Under the pieces are notes generated by a model that saw nothing but the letters and a program-made list of their open reading frames with translations, did no database searches and was not told the DNA's origin. From the NCBI GenBank assembly GCA_016793635.1, contig JAEUMD010000001.1, positions 222,375 through 286,374 on the forward strand: a stretch of 64,000 nt of DNA, written 5' to 3'. The position numbers were made by a program, and so were the translations under genes. Source of the DNA: Hyphomicrobiaceae bacterium. GTDB taxonomy: Bacteria; Pseudomonadota; Alphaproteobacteria; Rhizobiales; Hyphomicrobiaceae. This document shows, one piece after another, positions 53,849 through 62,711 of this stretch. How positions within the stretch are numbered: position 1 is the first letter of the stretch; every line of letters begins with the position of its first letter.

Positions 53849-54159
53849 TTGATCAGGAATTTGGTGAGCGGCGCGCCATCGTCGAGCTTTGACTGCAGCC
53901 AGCCAGGAACGCGGCCCTTGCCCGACCAGGTGTGAGACGGATGAGCCGGATCGGCATACTTCGCCGGCAATGGCTGAGGTTTCGGCTTCACTTTGGTGCC
54001 AAGTACCTCGAGGGCCGAGAAGCCTTCATCCTTGAGCCGCGTCTCGAACTCGTTTCTGAGCTCGAGCCGGCGCTTTTCGCGCGTCTCCTCACGCACACTC
54101 TGAGCCTTGGCAATCAAAGCATCGAGTTCCGAAACCGTCATGCGCTTCAAATCGGACAT
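53839..54159 (-). CDS. hns: H-NS-family DNA-binding protein
   Basis: A 106-residue nucleoid protein. The N-terminal helices (LKRMTVSELDALIAKAQSVR, REKRRLELRNEFETRL) are an oligomerisation coiled coil. The C-terminal DNA-binding domain is typical of H-NS: YADPAHPSHTWSGKGRVPGW, then LQSKLDDGAPLTKFLI. Plasmid H-NS proteins silence AT-rich incoming genes; the AT-rich operon at 55.4-59.9 kb lies 1.2 kb away. The stop is UAG and there are no UGA codons. H-NS is a proteobacterial family, so its presence points to gene flow between the segment's past hosts. Confidence 0.88.
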   Translation of the reverse strand: MSDLKRMTVSELDALIAKAQSVREETREKRRLELRNEFETRLKDEGFSALEVLGTKVKPKPQPLPAKYADPAHPSHTWSGKGRVPGWLQSKLDDGAPLTKFLINKK

Positions 54160-54253
54160 GGCTCTTCAAGCCCTCTTTGTTGGTTGATGGCCATTTTTAT
54201 CGCGTGCCTGCATGGCAGGGAAACAGCCCATCTGCTCCAATGCGTCTCAGCGG

Positions 54254-55201
54254 CTATGAATCGTTTGAAGGTGCTGCGGATTGCTGATGGCCGAGGGCCA
54301 CCCACCATTCATTGAAATCCTTGAAGCCTTCATACAGCGGCGATCGATCCACGGCGTTGCGATGACCAAGCTCACGCTGCAGCCAGCGTGTAACGGTGCG
54401 GCCAGCTTCGTCGCGGTCGAGATAAAGCACGATGCGGCCGAAGCCATGAGTGTTGATGGCATGGAAGGCGCGCGCCTTGAGCGATAGCGAATGCAGAATG
54501 ATGACCGCGCAGTCGGGCTCGGTCAGCTCGCGCATCGCGAGCCAGCTCAAGAAGTCATACGGCCCCTCGAACACCGCCACGGTGCCCTTGTCGGCGAAGT
54601 TGATTGTGCTGATGTCCTTGCCCTTGCCGACGAACCCCTTGAACACCGGACTTCTGGCGTCAACTCCTTCGCCGCAGGTAAAGCCGAGCGCGAAATACGT
54701 CTTGGGCTTGCCGGGTGCCCTGAAGCGAATTTCTTTCAGCCATTGGCTCGCAAGTGGCTTTGATATGCAACGCGCAAAGAGATACTGCCACAGCGCCGGA
54801 TGCACGATTGGACCGCTGTCGACGATACTGAAGCTGCGGTCTTGTTCGTTTTCTTTTTCATCCGCAGGGGCCCCGCGATTTTCGAGCAGACTGCGGGTCG
54901 CCGCTGGCACAGTTCCGGCAAAGCCAGACTCCAGGATGGCGAGCGCCTCCTTGACCGACACGCGGCACATCTCGACCACGAGGTCGATAACGTTGCCGCC
55001 GCGCGCGACACCGTGGTCGAACCACAAGTTCTTGACCGTATCGACTTTGAACGACGGCGTCTTGTCGCCTTCGCGGATCGGACTCGAGTACCACAGCTCA
55101 CGACCGTTGCGAGTTATCTTCGCGGGCTTGATGCTGTGGCGCTCCAGATAGAGCGGAATCGGAACCTGACGGGCTTGGTCGGCACGCATGAAAGCTGGCA
55201 T
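54254..55201 (-). CDS. Toprim-domain DNA primase-like protein
   Basis: A 315-residue protein. An N-terminal CHC2-like part (WYSSPIREGDKTPSFKVDTV, KNLWFDHGVARGGNVIDLVV) is followed by a Toprim catalytic domain (KGTVAVFEGPYDFLSWLAMR, with Glu, and FGRIVLYLDRDEAGRTVTRW, with DxD). Zinc-binding cysteines of the classical CHC2 are missing. It would prime plasmid replication. The frame opens at 55219; the ATG at 55201 (MPAFMRADQ) is preferred. The stop is UAG. Confidence 0.85.
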   Translation of the reverse strand: MPAFMRADQARQVPIPLYLERHSIKPAKITRNGRELWYSSPIREGDKTPSFKVDTVKNLWFDHGVARGGNVIDLVVEMCRVSVKEALAILESGFAGTVPAATRSLLENRGAPADEKENEQDRSFSIVDSGPIVHPALWQYLFARCISKPLASQWLKEIRFRAPGKPKTYFALGFTCGEGVDARSPVFKGFVGKGKDISTINFADKGTVAVFEGPYDFLSWLAMRELTEPDCAVIILHSLSLKARAFHAINTHGFGRIVLYLDRDEAGRTVTRWLQRELGHRNAVDRSPLYEGFKDFNEWWVALGHQQSAAPSNDS

Positions 55202-55212
55202 TAGGAAATACG

Positions 55213-55229
55213 CCTCCATTGTATGGAGG
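55213..55229. promoter_or_regulatory. 17-bp palindrome upstream of the primase gene
   Basis: CCTCCAT-TGT-ATGGAGG is a perfect 7-bp inverted repeat 12 bases before the primase start. It would be an operator, or pair the ribosome site GGAGG in the leader. Function is inferred from position only. Confidence 0.5.
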
Positions 55230-55270
55230 AAGCCGCGTTCTCCAAATCTATCTGCTGAAGACGGGAGAGG

Positions 55271-55349
55271 GACTCGCCTGCTTACCGATTGTACGCCAAC
55301 CCGCAGCCCGTCAAGAACCGCGGTCTCTCAGGGCGTCTCACGCCGCGCT
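55271..55349 (+). repeat. 79-bp direct repeat, left copy
   Basis: This copy matches 60055-60133 at 69 of 79 positions without gaps, with a 38-bp perfect core at 55287-55324 (starting GATTGTACGCCAACCCGCAG). The two copies bracket the two-gene AT-rich operon exactly. Neither copy contains an obvious transposase gene. Confidence 0.9.
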
Positions 55350-55407
55350 CAAGATGAAAGGCCATATTTCAAAAGCTCTTGCCTGTAGCGGCTCGGCTTG
55401 ATCGAAA

Positions 55408-56046
55408 CTAGAGGGACGGTCCGCCGTCTAACTCTCTGCATGGGTGTGAAATGGTTCCAATGAAGGTGTTGAAGTTAAAGTCGGTGCAGCTATCAGGTCA
55501 TCAAAAGCAGATGGGATCGTAAGGTAAATCATACTTTGGGTACGCAAAATATCATTGTGGGTACTTGGCAATATATTTTTTTGATTCCAAGCGAAAACCA
55601 AAAATAAATCACACGCCATTTCCAGGATATCCCTTGAATCAGCTGGTGCCAGACAAATAATAACAGTTTAGTTTCGGTCTAATATTGGCGTTGAAATTCC
55701 TGTTGAATGAATTTAATCCAGCAATCTCGTATTCCCATTTTTGTTTTCAACCCAAAATCTTCTTTACGATTTCCAGTTGCTGGAAATTGTATTCATCTAT
55801 TGCGATGTTTTCCTCCTCGGTTCTGCTGTTCGGCTCTCTTTCTGTATTGGGGTAGAACTTTACACTAGCTTCATACGCCTTCACCCACTGTTCCATGTGT
55901 ATAGCTGCTTCGTTTGCGGCAATCTCTTGAGCTTTGTTACGAACTCCTTCTTGCCGTGTTCCTATTGATTTCAATGTTCACAAGACAACTACTATGATAG
56001 CAATCAAGCCGAATAGCAAGCGGTGCCACAGTTTCAGTTTTTTCAT
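55408..56046 (-). CDS. Membrane-anchored unknown protein, UGA read as glycine
   Basis: A 212-residue protein that exists only with UGA as sense: about seven in-frame UGA codons (for example IIVVVL[G]TLKSIG, KILG[G]KQKWEYE and PICF[G][G]PDSC), stop UAG at 55408. One N-terminal membrane segment (LWHRLLFGLIAIIVVVL) is followed by a short coiled coil and an aromatic-rich extracellular part (FAYPKYDLPYDPICF) with cysteines, suggesting a disulphide-bonded surface protein. It starts 4 bases after the giant gene, so the pair is an operon and it may help the giant protein's export or display. No family is recognised. Confidence 0.75.
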
Positions 56047-56050
56047 AGAG

Positions 56051-59000
56051 TTATTTTTTCTTAGATTGTATATTTCAGAAGTTCTTGCCGGTTGCAATTC
56101 ATCCATTTGACAGTGCAACGCTATATGTGAGGCTCATAGGGCTAGTTCCTTCCCAGTTCTGATGAGGATTCTCCATCACCTTGTACGTTCACGCGGCGAG
56201 AGAATTGAACTCGTAGTATCACTGGTTGTTTGTGACTTGAAACGGTTCACTACTGTGTTGCAGCTCTCAGTCGCTGTTCTGGTCGATGAAGATGGTCCAT
56301 CCAGCCATTACGTTTTCTCATGCGTCCTTGAGTCCATTCTTGTTCGCATCTGCATACACGTATCCGCTTATTTTTCCACTGTATGTCTCTGGCGCGTCGG
56401 TGAGCGAAAAGGTCTTTGTCTTCACCCCTTCTATGTTTCCAAACTTGTCTACCGAATAGAAGGTCAGCGTATAGGGTCACAGTCAATTAACGACGATAGG
56501 CGCCGTGTAGGGAGTGAAAGTTGGTGTGTAGTTATTGAGGGTGTAGTAGGTTCTGTACACGCCAGTTCCGTTGGTGTTGTCGGTGGCGCTCAACGTGATG
56601 GTCGCTGTTTCTACGTACGAATTCGCTTGGTTGGGGTTCACCGTTCAAGCAAGCGTCGCTACCGTAGTAGGAGCAACGATGTCCTCGAGCACCGATGAAA
56701 AATTGGAGATGGTCTCGTAGCTGCCGTTGTTGTCAGTATCGACTCCATAGCTCACGGCGTCGCTCGCGTTTTGCGCGACCTTTGCCCAATCTATCATGTA
56801 CTGTTGTGGTTGAGGAGCAGCACCGACCGCATGGATATACACTGTCCCAGTCCCGTCATTGTGGAAATTATCGACGAGAAGATTGTAGTTTCCAGTCTTT
56901 GATGCGTCGAAATCTATGCTCACCGAAGTGCCGGTCGTTGTGAACGTGTCGACTTGGCCGGAACTTGTTTGTACGCTCTCTAATGTCGTAAAATAGTCTC
57001 ATCCAGAAATCATCAGATCGTACTTCTCATCTGTAGTCCCACCGACATGCACTGTGAGGTCTTGCTTTTGTGGCAAGTACAGATGCCTCCAAGAACTCTC
57101 TCAAGATAGTCCATCTATAGTGGCACTGAGGGGCCTTGTAACTTGTACTCATGGAACCTGCTCAAAGATGTCGCCACCCTTAAAACCAGAGATTCTTCAA
57201 AGGCTGTCCGTTACGTACATATCAGATGAGCCAGACAGAGCGTATGCAGCATCGGTGTTGTTTAGTCCTACGGTCGGAGTGGGCTTTTGGTTTCACGCAT
57301 ATATGTCGTCAACATCAACAAGTGCAAACGTGTCGAAAGAAGTCCAGTGGTTAGCTGCATACAATGGCATGAGAACACCACCTGTTTGTGTAATCTCGAT
57401 ATACTGTTGATATGCAGGAAACTCCTGTCATCTATTTGGAAACTGGATATTGTTATCCCAAATATATATTCGATTACTCTCTATCTTATACGGCACCACT
57501 GCATGCCCGGCTGCTTCTAATTCGTTGGTGACAATTGGATCTCAAGTGTTTGTGTGAATGACCTTCTTTGCCTTTCACCAGAATTGCAAGATATAGGTCT
57601 TGTCAGGGTTCTGTTCCAAGATGTTTCGTATAGCTACAATACTCCCTGTTTGAACTATTGGGGTACGAGTGGTTCCGAATTGTGATAACTGGAACGCCAG
57701 AAGCGATTTCATCTTGACGTCATCATATACCGTCCAACGCGATCAATCGTTGTTGCTTGGGATTGCGGTTACCCCATCCCATATATGGTGGGATCCCATG
57801 AGTGAACTCAATCAATTATAATACGAATCGATGAAGTTAGGGTGCTTGAATTCCATTGCCGCTGATGCCGCCATACCATAACAAGCTCAATTACTGAGGG
57901 CTTCCGTTTGGTTTAATCCGAGTGCTTTAAATGCATCATTGAGCTTCGTTTGATTTGCAAATCATAGTGCATTGTTCGCAAAAGAGGTATCAAAGGCATT
58001 GTAGAAGATGTCCCATTTGTTTCAATCGGTATAGTTTCGGTGGTAATATGGAAATGTCGCATTGAATGATGAGGTTGTTCCACCATTCAGTATCGACCCC
58101 GTCAATCCTGCGTTGTTGAAACGGTACCCGTACGGATATGGTTCAAATCCATTGAAGATGCTGAAGTTTGTCTCGTTCGGAGAAAACTCAATGGCACTAT
58201 CAGCGCCAGCCGTTTTCACCTTCCAGTGGTAGTCTCCCGCAGGTAACTCACCTATCGGTATCAAGACTTTCCCTGTTCCTGTTGTAAACGTATCGGTCAC
58301 AGCCGTTGCGACAAGTCCGCCTGTTCCATAGACCTCGAATGAAAGCGCTATTGGGGTTTGATTTGAGGCATCTATGATTGCGCTCAGCGTCACGCCTGAC
58401 CCAGCCTGATAGTAGCCAATCTTGGTTCCCGCAGGAACAATCTCTGTGCTCAGAAGCGGACTCTGTATTGACTGCGTGAGATTCGTCGGAGTCGGAAGGG
58501 ACGAAGCGATGCATGGCTCCATATTGATGCAGTGCGTCGCACTTGCGGCCGACTCTAGAGTCCCGTTCTCTCCTACAACATGCCACGTTGCACCGGTTTG
58601 CGAGGTTAGAAGCGCTTGAGGGAGCTGATACTGAGATGTTTGCCCGAGTGCTGGGAGCTGCCCTGAGAGGTAAACTCGGTACTGCGAGTATCCTACTATG
58701 GGGTACACGATGTAGGTTGGGACCGCGCTATAGAGCCCGTTGAGCGAATTGAAATCGCCACTGAGTTTCAGATAGGTCAGATACGGAGTGACGGTTCCGG
58801 TGTTCAACACGTTTCCATGGACGGTCAGTCACAATCGATACCAGCCATCACCGGTGGCGTCCGAAACGCCCAACGTTCATTGGTTCGTCAGGTCTCAGTT
58901 GATCGTCAGCGCGTAAGGATAGTATATCGAATCGCCGGTGAGTGTTGCACCAGAGAGGACAGTGAGGTTCCCGTTCAGCTCAGAGGCGTAGTTGGACAGT

Positions 59001-59944
59001 CAAACAACCGTGTCGCCGTCAACGTACACGTTGTTTATGGTGTTGGTTCACGCAATGCGTCATGAGACGTAGACGTTTTTTGCGCTGAATACATGATCAA
59101 TCGTGGTCGCGTGTATCGTCTCGAAGTTGGTGACTATTTGTTGAAGAGAACGTGCCGTCACCTCTGCTCATGTTCCAGAGGGGTCTGCGATGATGAATCC
59201 GGGCGTGTCGGAGTTATAGCTTCCGATGACATCTCAGAGAGAAAGCGTTTTCGTCGTATCGAGATGCATGGTGTGCCCATCAAGATTGGTTCGCCACCCA
59301 CTGACGAAGTCGGACAGCACCGTGATGTCCGACTGAAAAAAAAGGGTTCCATGACAGTTCGGAGTTCACTGGAGCATTCTCTGCGTTTGTCCACCAGACA
59401 GAATGAGCAACGACGTCGCATCACAGGTTGCGCTTTGACTATTCTGAACGCCTCAGTTCACTCGGATGGTTGTCGGAGATGCGGCACTTCCATAGGAACC
59501 GTTGTTCGTGAAGTCGCCCAAAACGCTCACATTCTGGATGTGCGCAGCAAGCGTTCAGTTGTTTGTGAGGTTCCCCTCGACTCTGAGATTGAGCCCTTGA
59601 AAGTAGGGCGCGATGTATTCGGCTTGCCCGATCATTCCGTCGTTTTCCAGATCTCAGGTCGTTGTAATGAGGAAGCTTGCTGACTCGGTATTGATATCCT
59701 TTGCCAAGTGTCAGGAGCTTGTCACGGAGAGGCCAGTGAGGGTGATGTTCGATGCCACGGAAACGAGAGAGTTGATCTCTACGGTATCGCTTGCAGACGG
59801 AATCACGCCTTCAACCCATGTTCCCGTACTCGTCCAAAGTCACCCGCTCACGGTCGAGTGAATGGTCGGGCTCAGAGCAAAGGTCGGAACGACGAAAAAT
59901 GAACAGAAAGCCATGACTGCCAAACGGGATCGTATGTGCTTCAT
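56051..59944 (-). CDS. Giant secreted surface protein with cysteine-peptidase-like and SdrD-B domains, UGA read as glycine
   Basis: A 1,297-residue protein with about 36 in-frame UGA codons and no UAA or UAG before 56051. A signal peptide (MKHIRSRLAVMAFCSFFVVP, cleavage near TFA) is followed by a beta-helix-like region (residues 25-400) rich in N-G-T/D turns (LTNN[G]TLAAHIQN, IN[G]DLTNQ[G]TLG). At 641-850 there is a papain-like pattern: SN[G]ACYGMAASAAMEF (Cys about 688), then EAAGHAVVPYKIES (His about 814), then RIYIWDNN (Asp about 830). Ig-like parts and a final SdrD-B repeat (GYVYADANKNGLKDA[G]EN, NNQ[G]YYEFNSLAA[G]TYKV) end it. AT-richer than its surroundings, likely acquired. The peptidase role is inference. 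Confidence 0.85.
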
Positions 59945-60054
59945 AGGAAGGTGTTAGAAAATAGTATTATATTTATATTCGCTTCCCCAAATTAGTCAAA
60001 AAAACAGCGTGCTATGCCTCTTGCAAGGAGCCCTTGAGTGATTGTTTGGGTGGG

Positions 60055-60133
60055 GGCTCGCCTGCATCTTGATTGTACGCCAACCCGCAGCCCGTCAAGA
60101 ACCGCGGTTTTTCGAGGCGTCTCACGTCGCGCT
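60055..60133 (+). repeat. 79-bp direct repeat, right copy
   Basis: Same orientation as 55271-55349; the perfect core lies at 60071-60108. It sits just upstream of the giant gene's start. A shorter match (GATTGTACGCC) recurs at about 61,565, which may be a third, decayed copy. Confidence 0.9.
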
Positions 60134-60253
60134 GACGCGCCCGGCATCAGGCACATCCGAACGGTTCTGGACTGGCAGCTTAACCGGTTGGCGTTTGCCA
60201 GGAGTGCAGGCAGCACCCGCTGACCGGCATTTTACACTCTAACTTTTCGACAT

Positions 60254-60769
60254 ATGCCGAACTGGAATTACAACAGCGTGGAGATCCACGCACCCATCGA
60301 AGCCGTCATGGAGCGGCTCGTACCGACGAAGGAGAAGACCTTCGCGTTCAACATGCACAAGCTCTTCCCCGAGAATATCCCGGCCGACGATCCGACCGGC
60401 AACAAGACCTGGAACTACGACTGGTTCGTCGACAACACCGGCTCCAAATGGGCGCCCGAAGTTATGGTGAGTGAGGGCGACGATGATCTGACGTTTTTGA
60501 ACTACGACAGTGCCTGGACGCCAAACAACGGCACGCTAGAACGTCTCCACGAGATGACCGGCTGGACCATCTGTAACGACTACCGCGAGGAGGGCATGCA
60601 ATTCGCCGGCAGGTTTACCTGCGATGGCAGAAACTGTCGCGACGAGGAACTCGAATATCTGACGATCTGCGAAATCTGCGAGGAGGAAAAGCCGGAGGAC
60701 GAGTACGACGAGGAACTCGACGGACTCATCTGCAACGAATGCCGCGCCAAGGCCAAGCTTATTTCCTAA
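60254..60769 (+). CDS. Api92-like protein with C-terminal zinc ribbon (copy 1)
   Basis: A 171-residue cytoplasmic protein starting MPNWNYNSVEIHAPIEAVME, the start typical of the Api92-like ferredoxin-fold family found on phages and plasmids. The C terminus holds two CxxC pairs (LTICEICEEEKPED and LICNECRAKAK), a likely zinc ribbon. There is no UGA; the stop is UAA. The leader is TCTAACTTTTCGACAT-ATG with no Shine-Dalgarno. It is followed by a paralogue 12 bases on. Confidence 0.8.
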   Translation: MPNWNYNSVEIHAPIEAVMERLVPTKEKTFAFNMHKLFPENIPADDPTGNKTWNYDWFVDNTGSKWAPEVMVSEGDDDLTFLNYDSAWTPNNGTLERLHEMTGWTICNDYREEGMQFAGRFTCDGRNCRDEELEYLTICEICEEEKPEDEYDEELDGLICNECRAKAKLIS

Positions 60770-60781
60770 CCCAACACGACC

Positions 60782-61300
60782 ATGACCAACTGGACCCAAA
60801 ACCACGTCGATATCGACGCGCCGCTTACCGAGGTCAAGAAGTGGCTCGTACAGCCAAGTGACGGAAGACGGATGTTCAACATGCACATGCTCTTCCCTGA
60901 CTGCCACCCGAACAGCGATCCGGCCTGGGAGAACGTCTCTGACGAAGAAGGTTTCATGTGCCGCACAGGCTCGACCGTTCTGCCGGACCTCGACTTCGAC
61001 GACGTAGGCACCCGATATACGACCTTGCACTACGAGACGGCACGGGCGCCCAATACTCTGCTGTTACGGGAGCTGCACAAACTGACCGGACGGCACATCG
61101 ACTGCTTCTACGAAGACCCTTGCGGGGACTTCGAGGGAACCTTCGTCTGCAAGGACGGAAACCTCCGCAACGAAGAGTGGCGTTATCAGCCTCACTGTGA
61201 CCTTTGTGGTCAGAAGAGACCTCAGAGCGCGTACCGAAACTGGGTGAACGACTGCGTTTGCCGAGACTGCGAACGCGCGTCAGCGCATTCGAGTTGATAG
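60782..61300 (+). CDS. Api92-like protein with C-terminal zinc ribbon (copy 2)
   Basis: A 172-residue paralogue of the preceding gene: MTNWTQNHVDIDAPLTEVKK at the start and CDLCGQKRPQ ... CVCRDCERA at the end. It is terminated by UGA UAG (61295-61300); if UGA is Gly the protein ends HSSG. The pair probably arose by tandem duplication. It ends just before a strong terminator. Confidence 0.8.
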
Positions 61301-61320
61301 TTTTCCTTGGGCATCATCAC

Positions 61321-61351
61321 GAGCCGGACCATCAGGTCTGGCTCTTTTTTT
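61321..61351 (+). terminator. Strong terminator after the Api92 pair
   Basis: GAGCCGGACC and GGTCTGGCTC pair over 10 bases with one G-T wobble and a 4-base loop, followed by seven T. It lies 20 bases after the second Api92 stop. Confidence 0.9.
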
Positions 61352-61761
61352 GTGCTTGCCCGCTGTGGGTCACGAGTCCGCTTGGCACGAACCTGCGCCG
61401 CTCGGACGCCTTCGCTCGCCGCTCGTCCCGCTCCCTCACGTCCGCGGTGCCGAGACGATCTCGCTTCTCCGCTTGGTGCCGTTCGATGACCGCCCTTGCG
61501 GCCCTAAATCCGGGTCGCCCGCTGTCGCAACCGCTAACACGTTAGACTGATCAATCCTTCCAGGCGATTGTACGCCCGGACACCTGATGCCGAACCTGAT
61601 GCATCCCGAAAGTAAAGCACCGCGCCAACTAGCGGCGCACGCTGACGCTCTCATCACGATACCACAGGCGAACGGATGCTTGACTGTCGGGCTAACCGGG
61701 CGTGACTGGAGGGAAGGCTTTGACCAACAGAGCCAATTTTATCTTCTAACTTTTCTTACCT
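61352..61761. other. Intergenic region, no gene supported
   Basis: About 410 bases. The short open frames (for example 61436-61657 minus) have no leader motif and no domain pattern. At its right end TTGACC and TTCTAAC, 18-19 bases apart, look like the -35/-10 boxes of a leaderless promoter for the gene at 61762. Confidence 0.5.
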
Positions 61762-61923
61762 ATGCCCACACAAGAGCAAGTCCTCAGGATGGCAACGTCA
61801 TTTGCGAATGCCTACATCGAGGAGCACGGCTATGAAGGCCTCGGAGAGCGGGGCTTCGACGAGCTGGTCGATAGCTTCAGCGTCATCGTCGAGGCGAACC
61901 ACGAGCAGCTCTGCTTCGAGTAG
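61762..61923 (+). CDS. Small unknown protein, 53 residues
   Basis: Reads MPTQEQVLRMATSFANAYIE and ends NHEQLCFE with UAG. It is acidic and helical. It is accepted because of the leader TTCTAACTTTTCTTACCT-ATG, shared with its neighbours, and because the same architecture (short acidic helical protein) repeats in the two following genes. No family is recognised. Confidence 0.6.
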   Translation: MPTQEQVLRMATSFANAYIEEHGYEGLGERGFDELVDSFSVIVEANHEQLCFE

Positions 61924-62015
61924 CCACGACCGACCCGAGCTCCACTGCCATCAGGGGCTCGGCATCGGTGGTTCAGGGTTCAGATGGCAACTACTTATTT
62001 TCTAATTTCTTACCT

Positions 62016-62345
62016 ATGAAGAATATGACCACGCTCAGGCACATCGCCGGGCTGTATCTCGATATCTACAGCACACCACGCGACCTCGAACGACCGCTCA
62101 CACCGGAGCAGGTCAAGGATGCCGGTGTTTTCTTCCTTGATTTACTTGCGGCCCACGAAGCTGAGGCTCTCATCGAGCAAGAGCGCGACGCACGTGCAAC
62201 GCTCGTTGCGGAACCAGACTACCGCGACCTGGTCAATCAGTTCATCGAGAAATTCGAGCGAGACGAGGGTATCACCGAACTCTCGGAAGACCAGATGCGG
62301 GACGCTGGCGACCTCTTCCTCTCGCTTGCCGCCGAGCATCTTTAG
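62016..62345 (+). CDS. Small acidic helical protein, 109 residues
   Basis: Reads MKNMTTLRHIAGLYLDIYST, then LTPEQVKDAGVFFLDLLAAH, then LSEDQMRDAGDLFLSLAAEH. The pattern LTPEQ(V)xDAGxxFLxLLA occurs twice, so it contains an internal duplication. The leader is TTCTAATTTCTTACCT-ATG. The stop is UAG. It is related to the next gene by the H/F-R-x-A/C-LYLDxY start. Confidence 0.65.
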   Translation: MKNMTTLRHIAGLYLDIYSTPRDLERPLTPEQVKDAGVFFLDLLAAHEAEALIEQERDARATLVAEPDYRDLVNQFIEKFERDEGITELSEDQMRDAGDLFLSLAAEHL

Positions 62346-62362
62346 TTTCTAACCAACGACTT

Positions 62363-62653
62363 ATGAACCACGAATTCAGCTTCAGGCGCTTCGCCTGCCT
62401 TTACCTCGACGCCTACTGCGCCGACCACGTGCAACGCCAGGTCTTGAGTGAAACGCAAGTCACCCAAGCCCGGGCTCTCTTCCATGAGTTCCTTGCAGCG
62501 CTGGACGCCCCGGTCCTCGTGACCGGCGAGACCGTGTCGAAGAACACGCGACACGTGCTGTGCGCCGCTCGCAACCTCAGGTGCTTCGTCGGACAGTTCG
62601 CCCGAGATTTCCTGGGATACAGCGACATCCGTAAGCGCCGCTCATCGAAGTAG
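62363..62653 (+). CDS. Small helical protein, 96 residues, related to the previous one
   Basis: Reads MNHEFSFRRFACLYLDAYCA, then LSETQVTQARALFHEFLAAL and RCFVGQFARDFLGYSDIRKR. The first half aligns with the previous protein (GLYLDIYST / CLYLDAYCA; PEQVKDAGVFFLDLLAA / ETQVTQARALFHEFLAA). The leader TTCTAACCAACGACTT-ATG again lacks a Shine-Dalgarno. The stop is UAG. Confidence 0.65.
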   Translation: MNHEFSFRRFACLYLDAYCADHVQRQVLSETQVTQARALFHEFLAALDAPVLVTGETVSKNTRHVLCAARNLRCFVGQFARDFLGYSDIRKRRSSK

Positions 62654-62668
62654 CATCGGCAGCACCTC

Positions 62669-62690
62669 AGGCACCACTCGGTGCCTTTTT
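62669..62690 (+). terminator. Rho-independent terminator upstream of the methylase gene
   Basis: AGGCACC and GGTGCCT pair with a 4-base loop, followed by TTTTT. It ends the row of small genes and separates them from the methylase. Confidence 0.85.
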
Positions 62691-62711
62691 AATTACCTAA
62701 ACCATTTACCT

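Noticed and set aside
56051-59944. The giant locus as a decayed pseudogene or sequencing-error region
   Set aside because: All interruptions are UGA; there are no UAA or UAG codons and no frameshifts in about 1,297 codons. Random decay would produce all three stops and indels.
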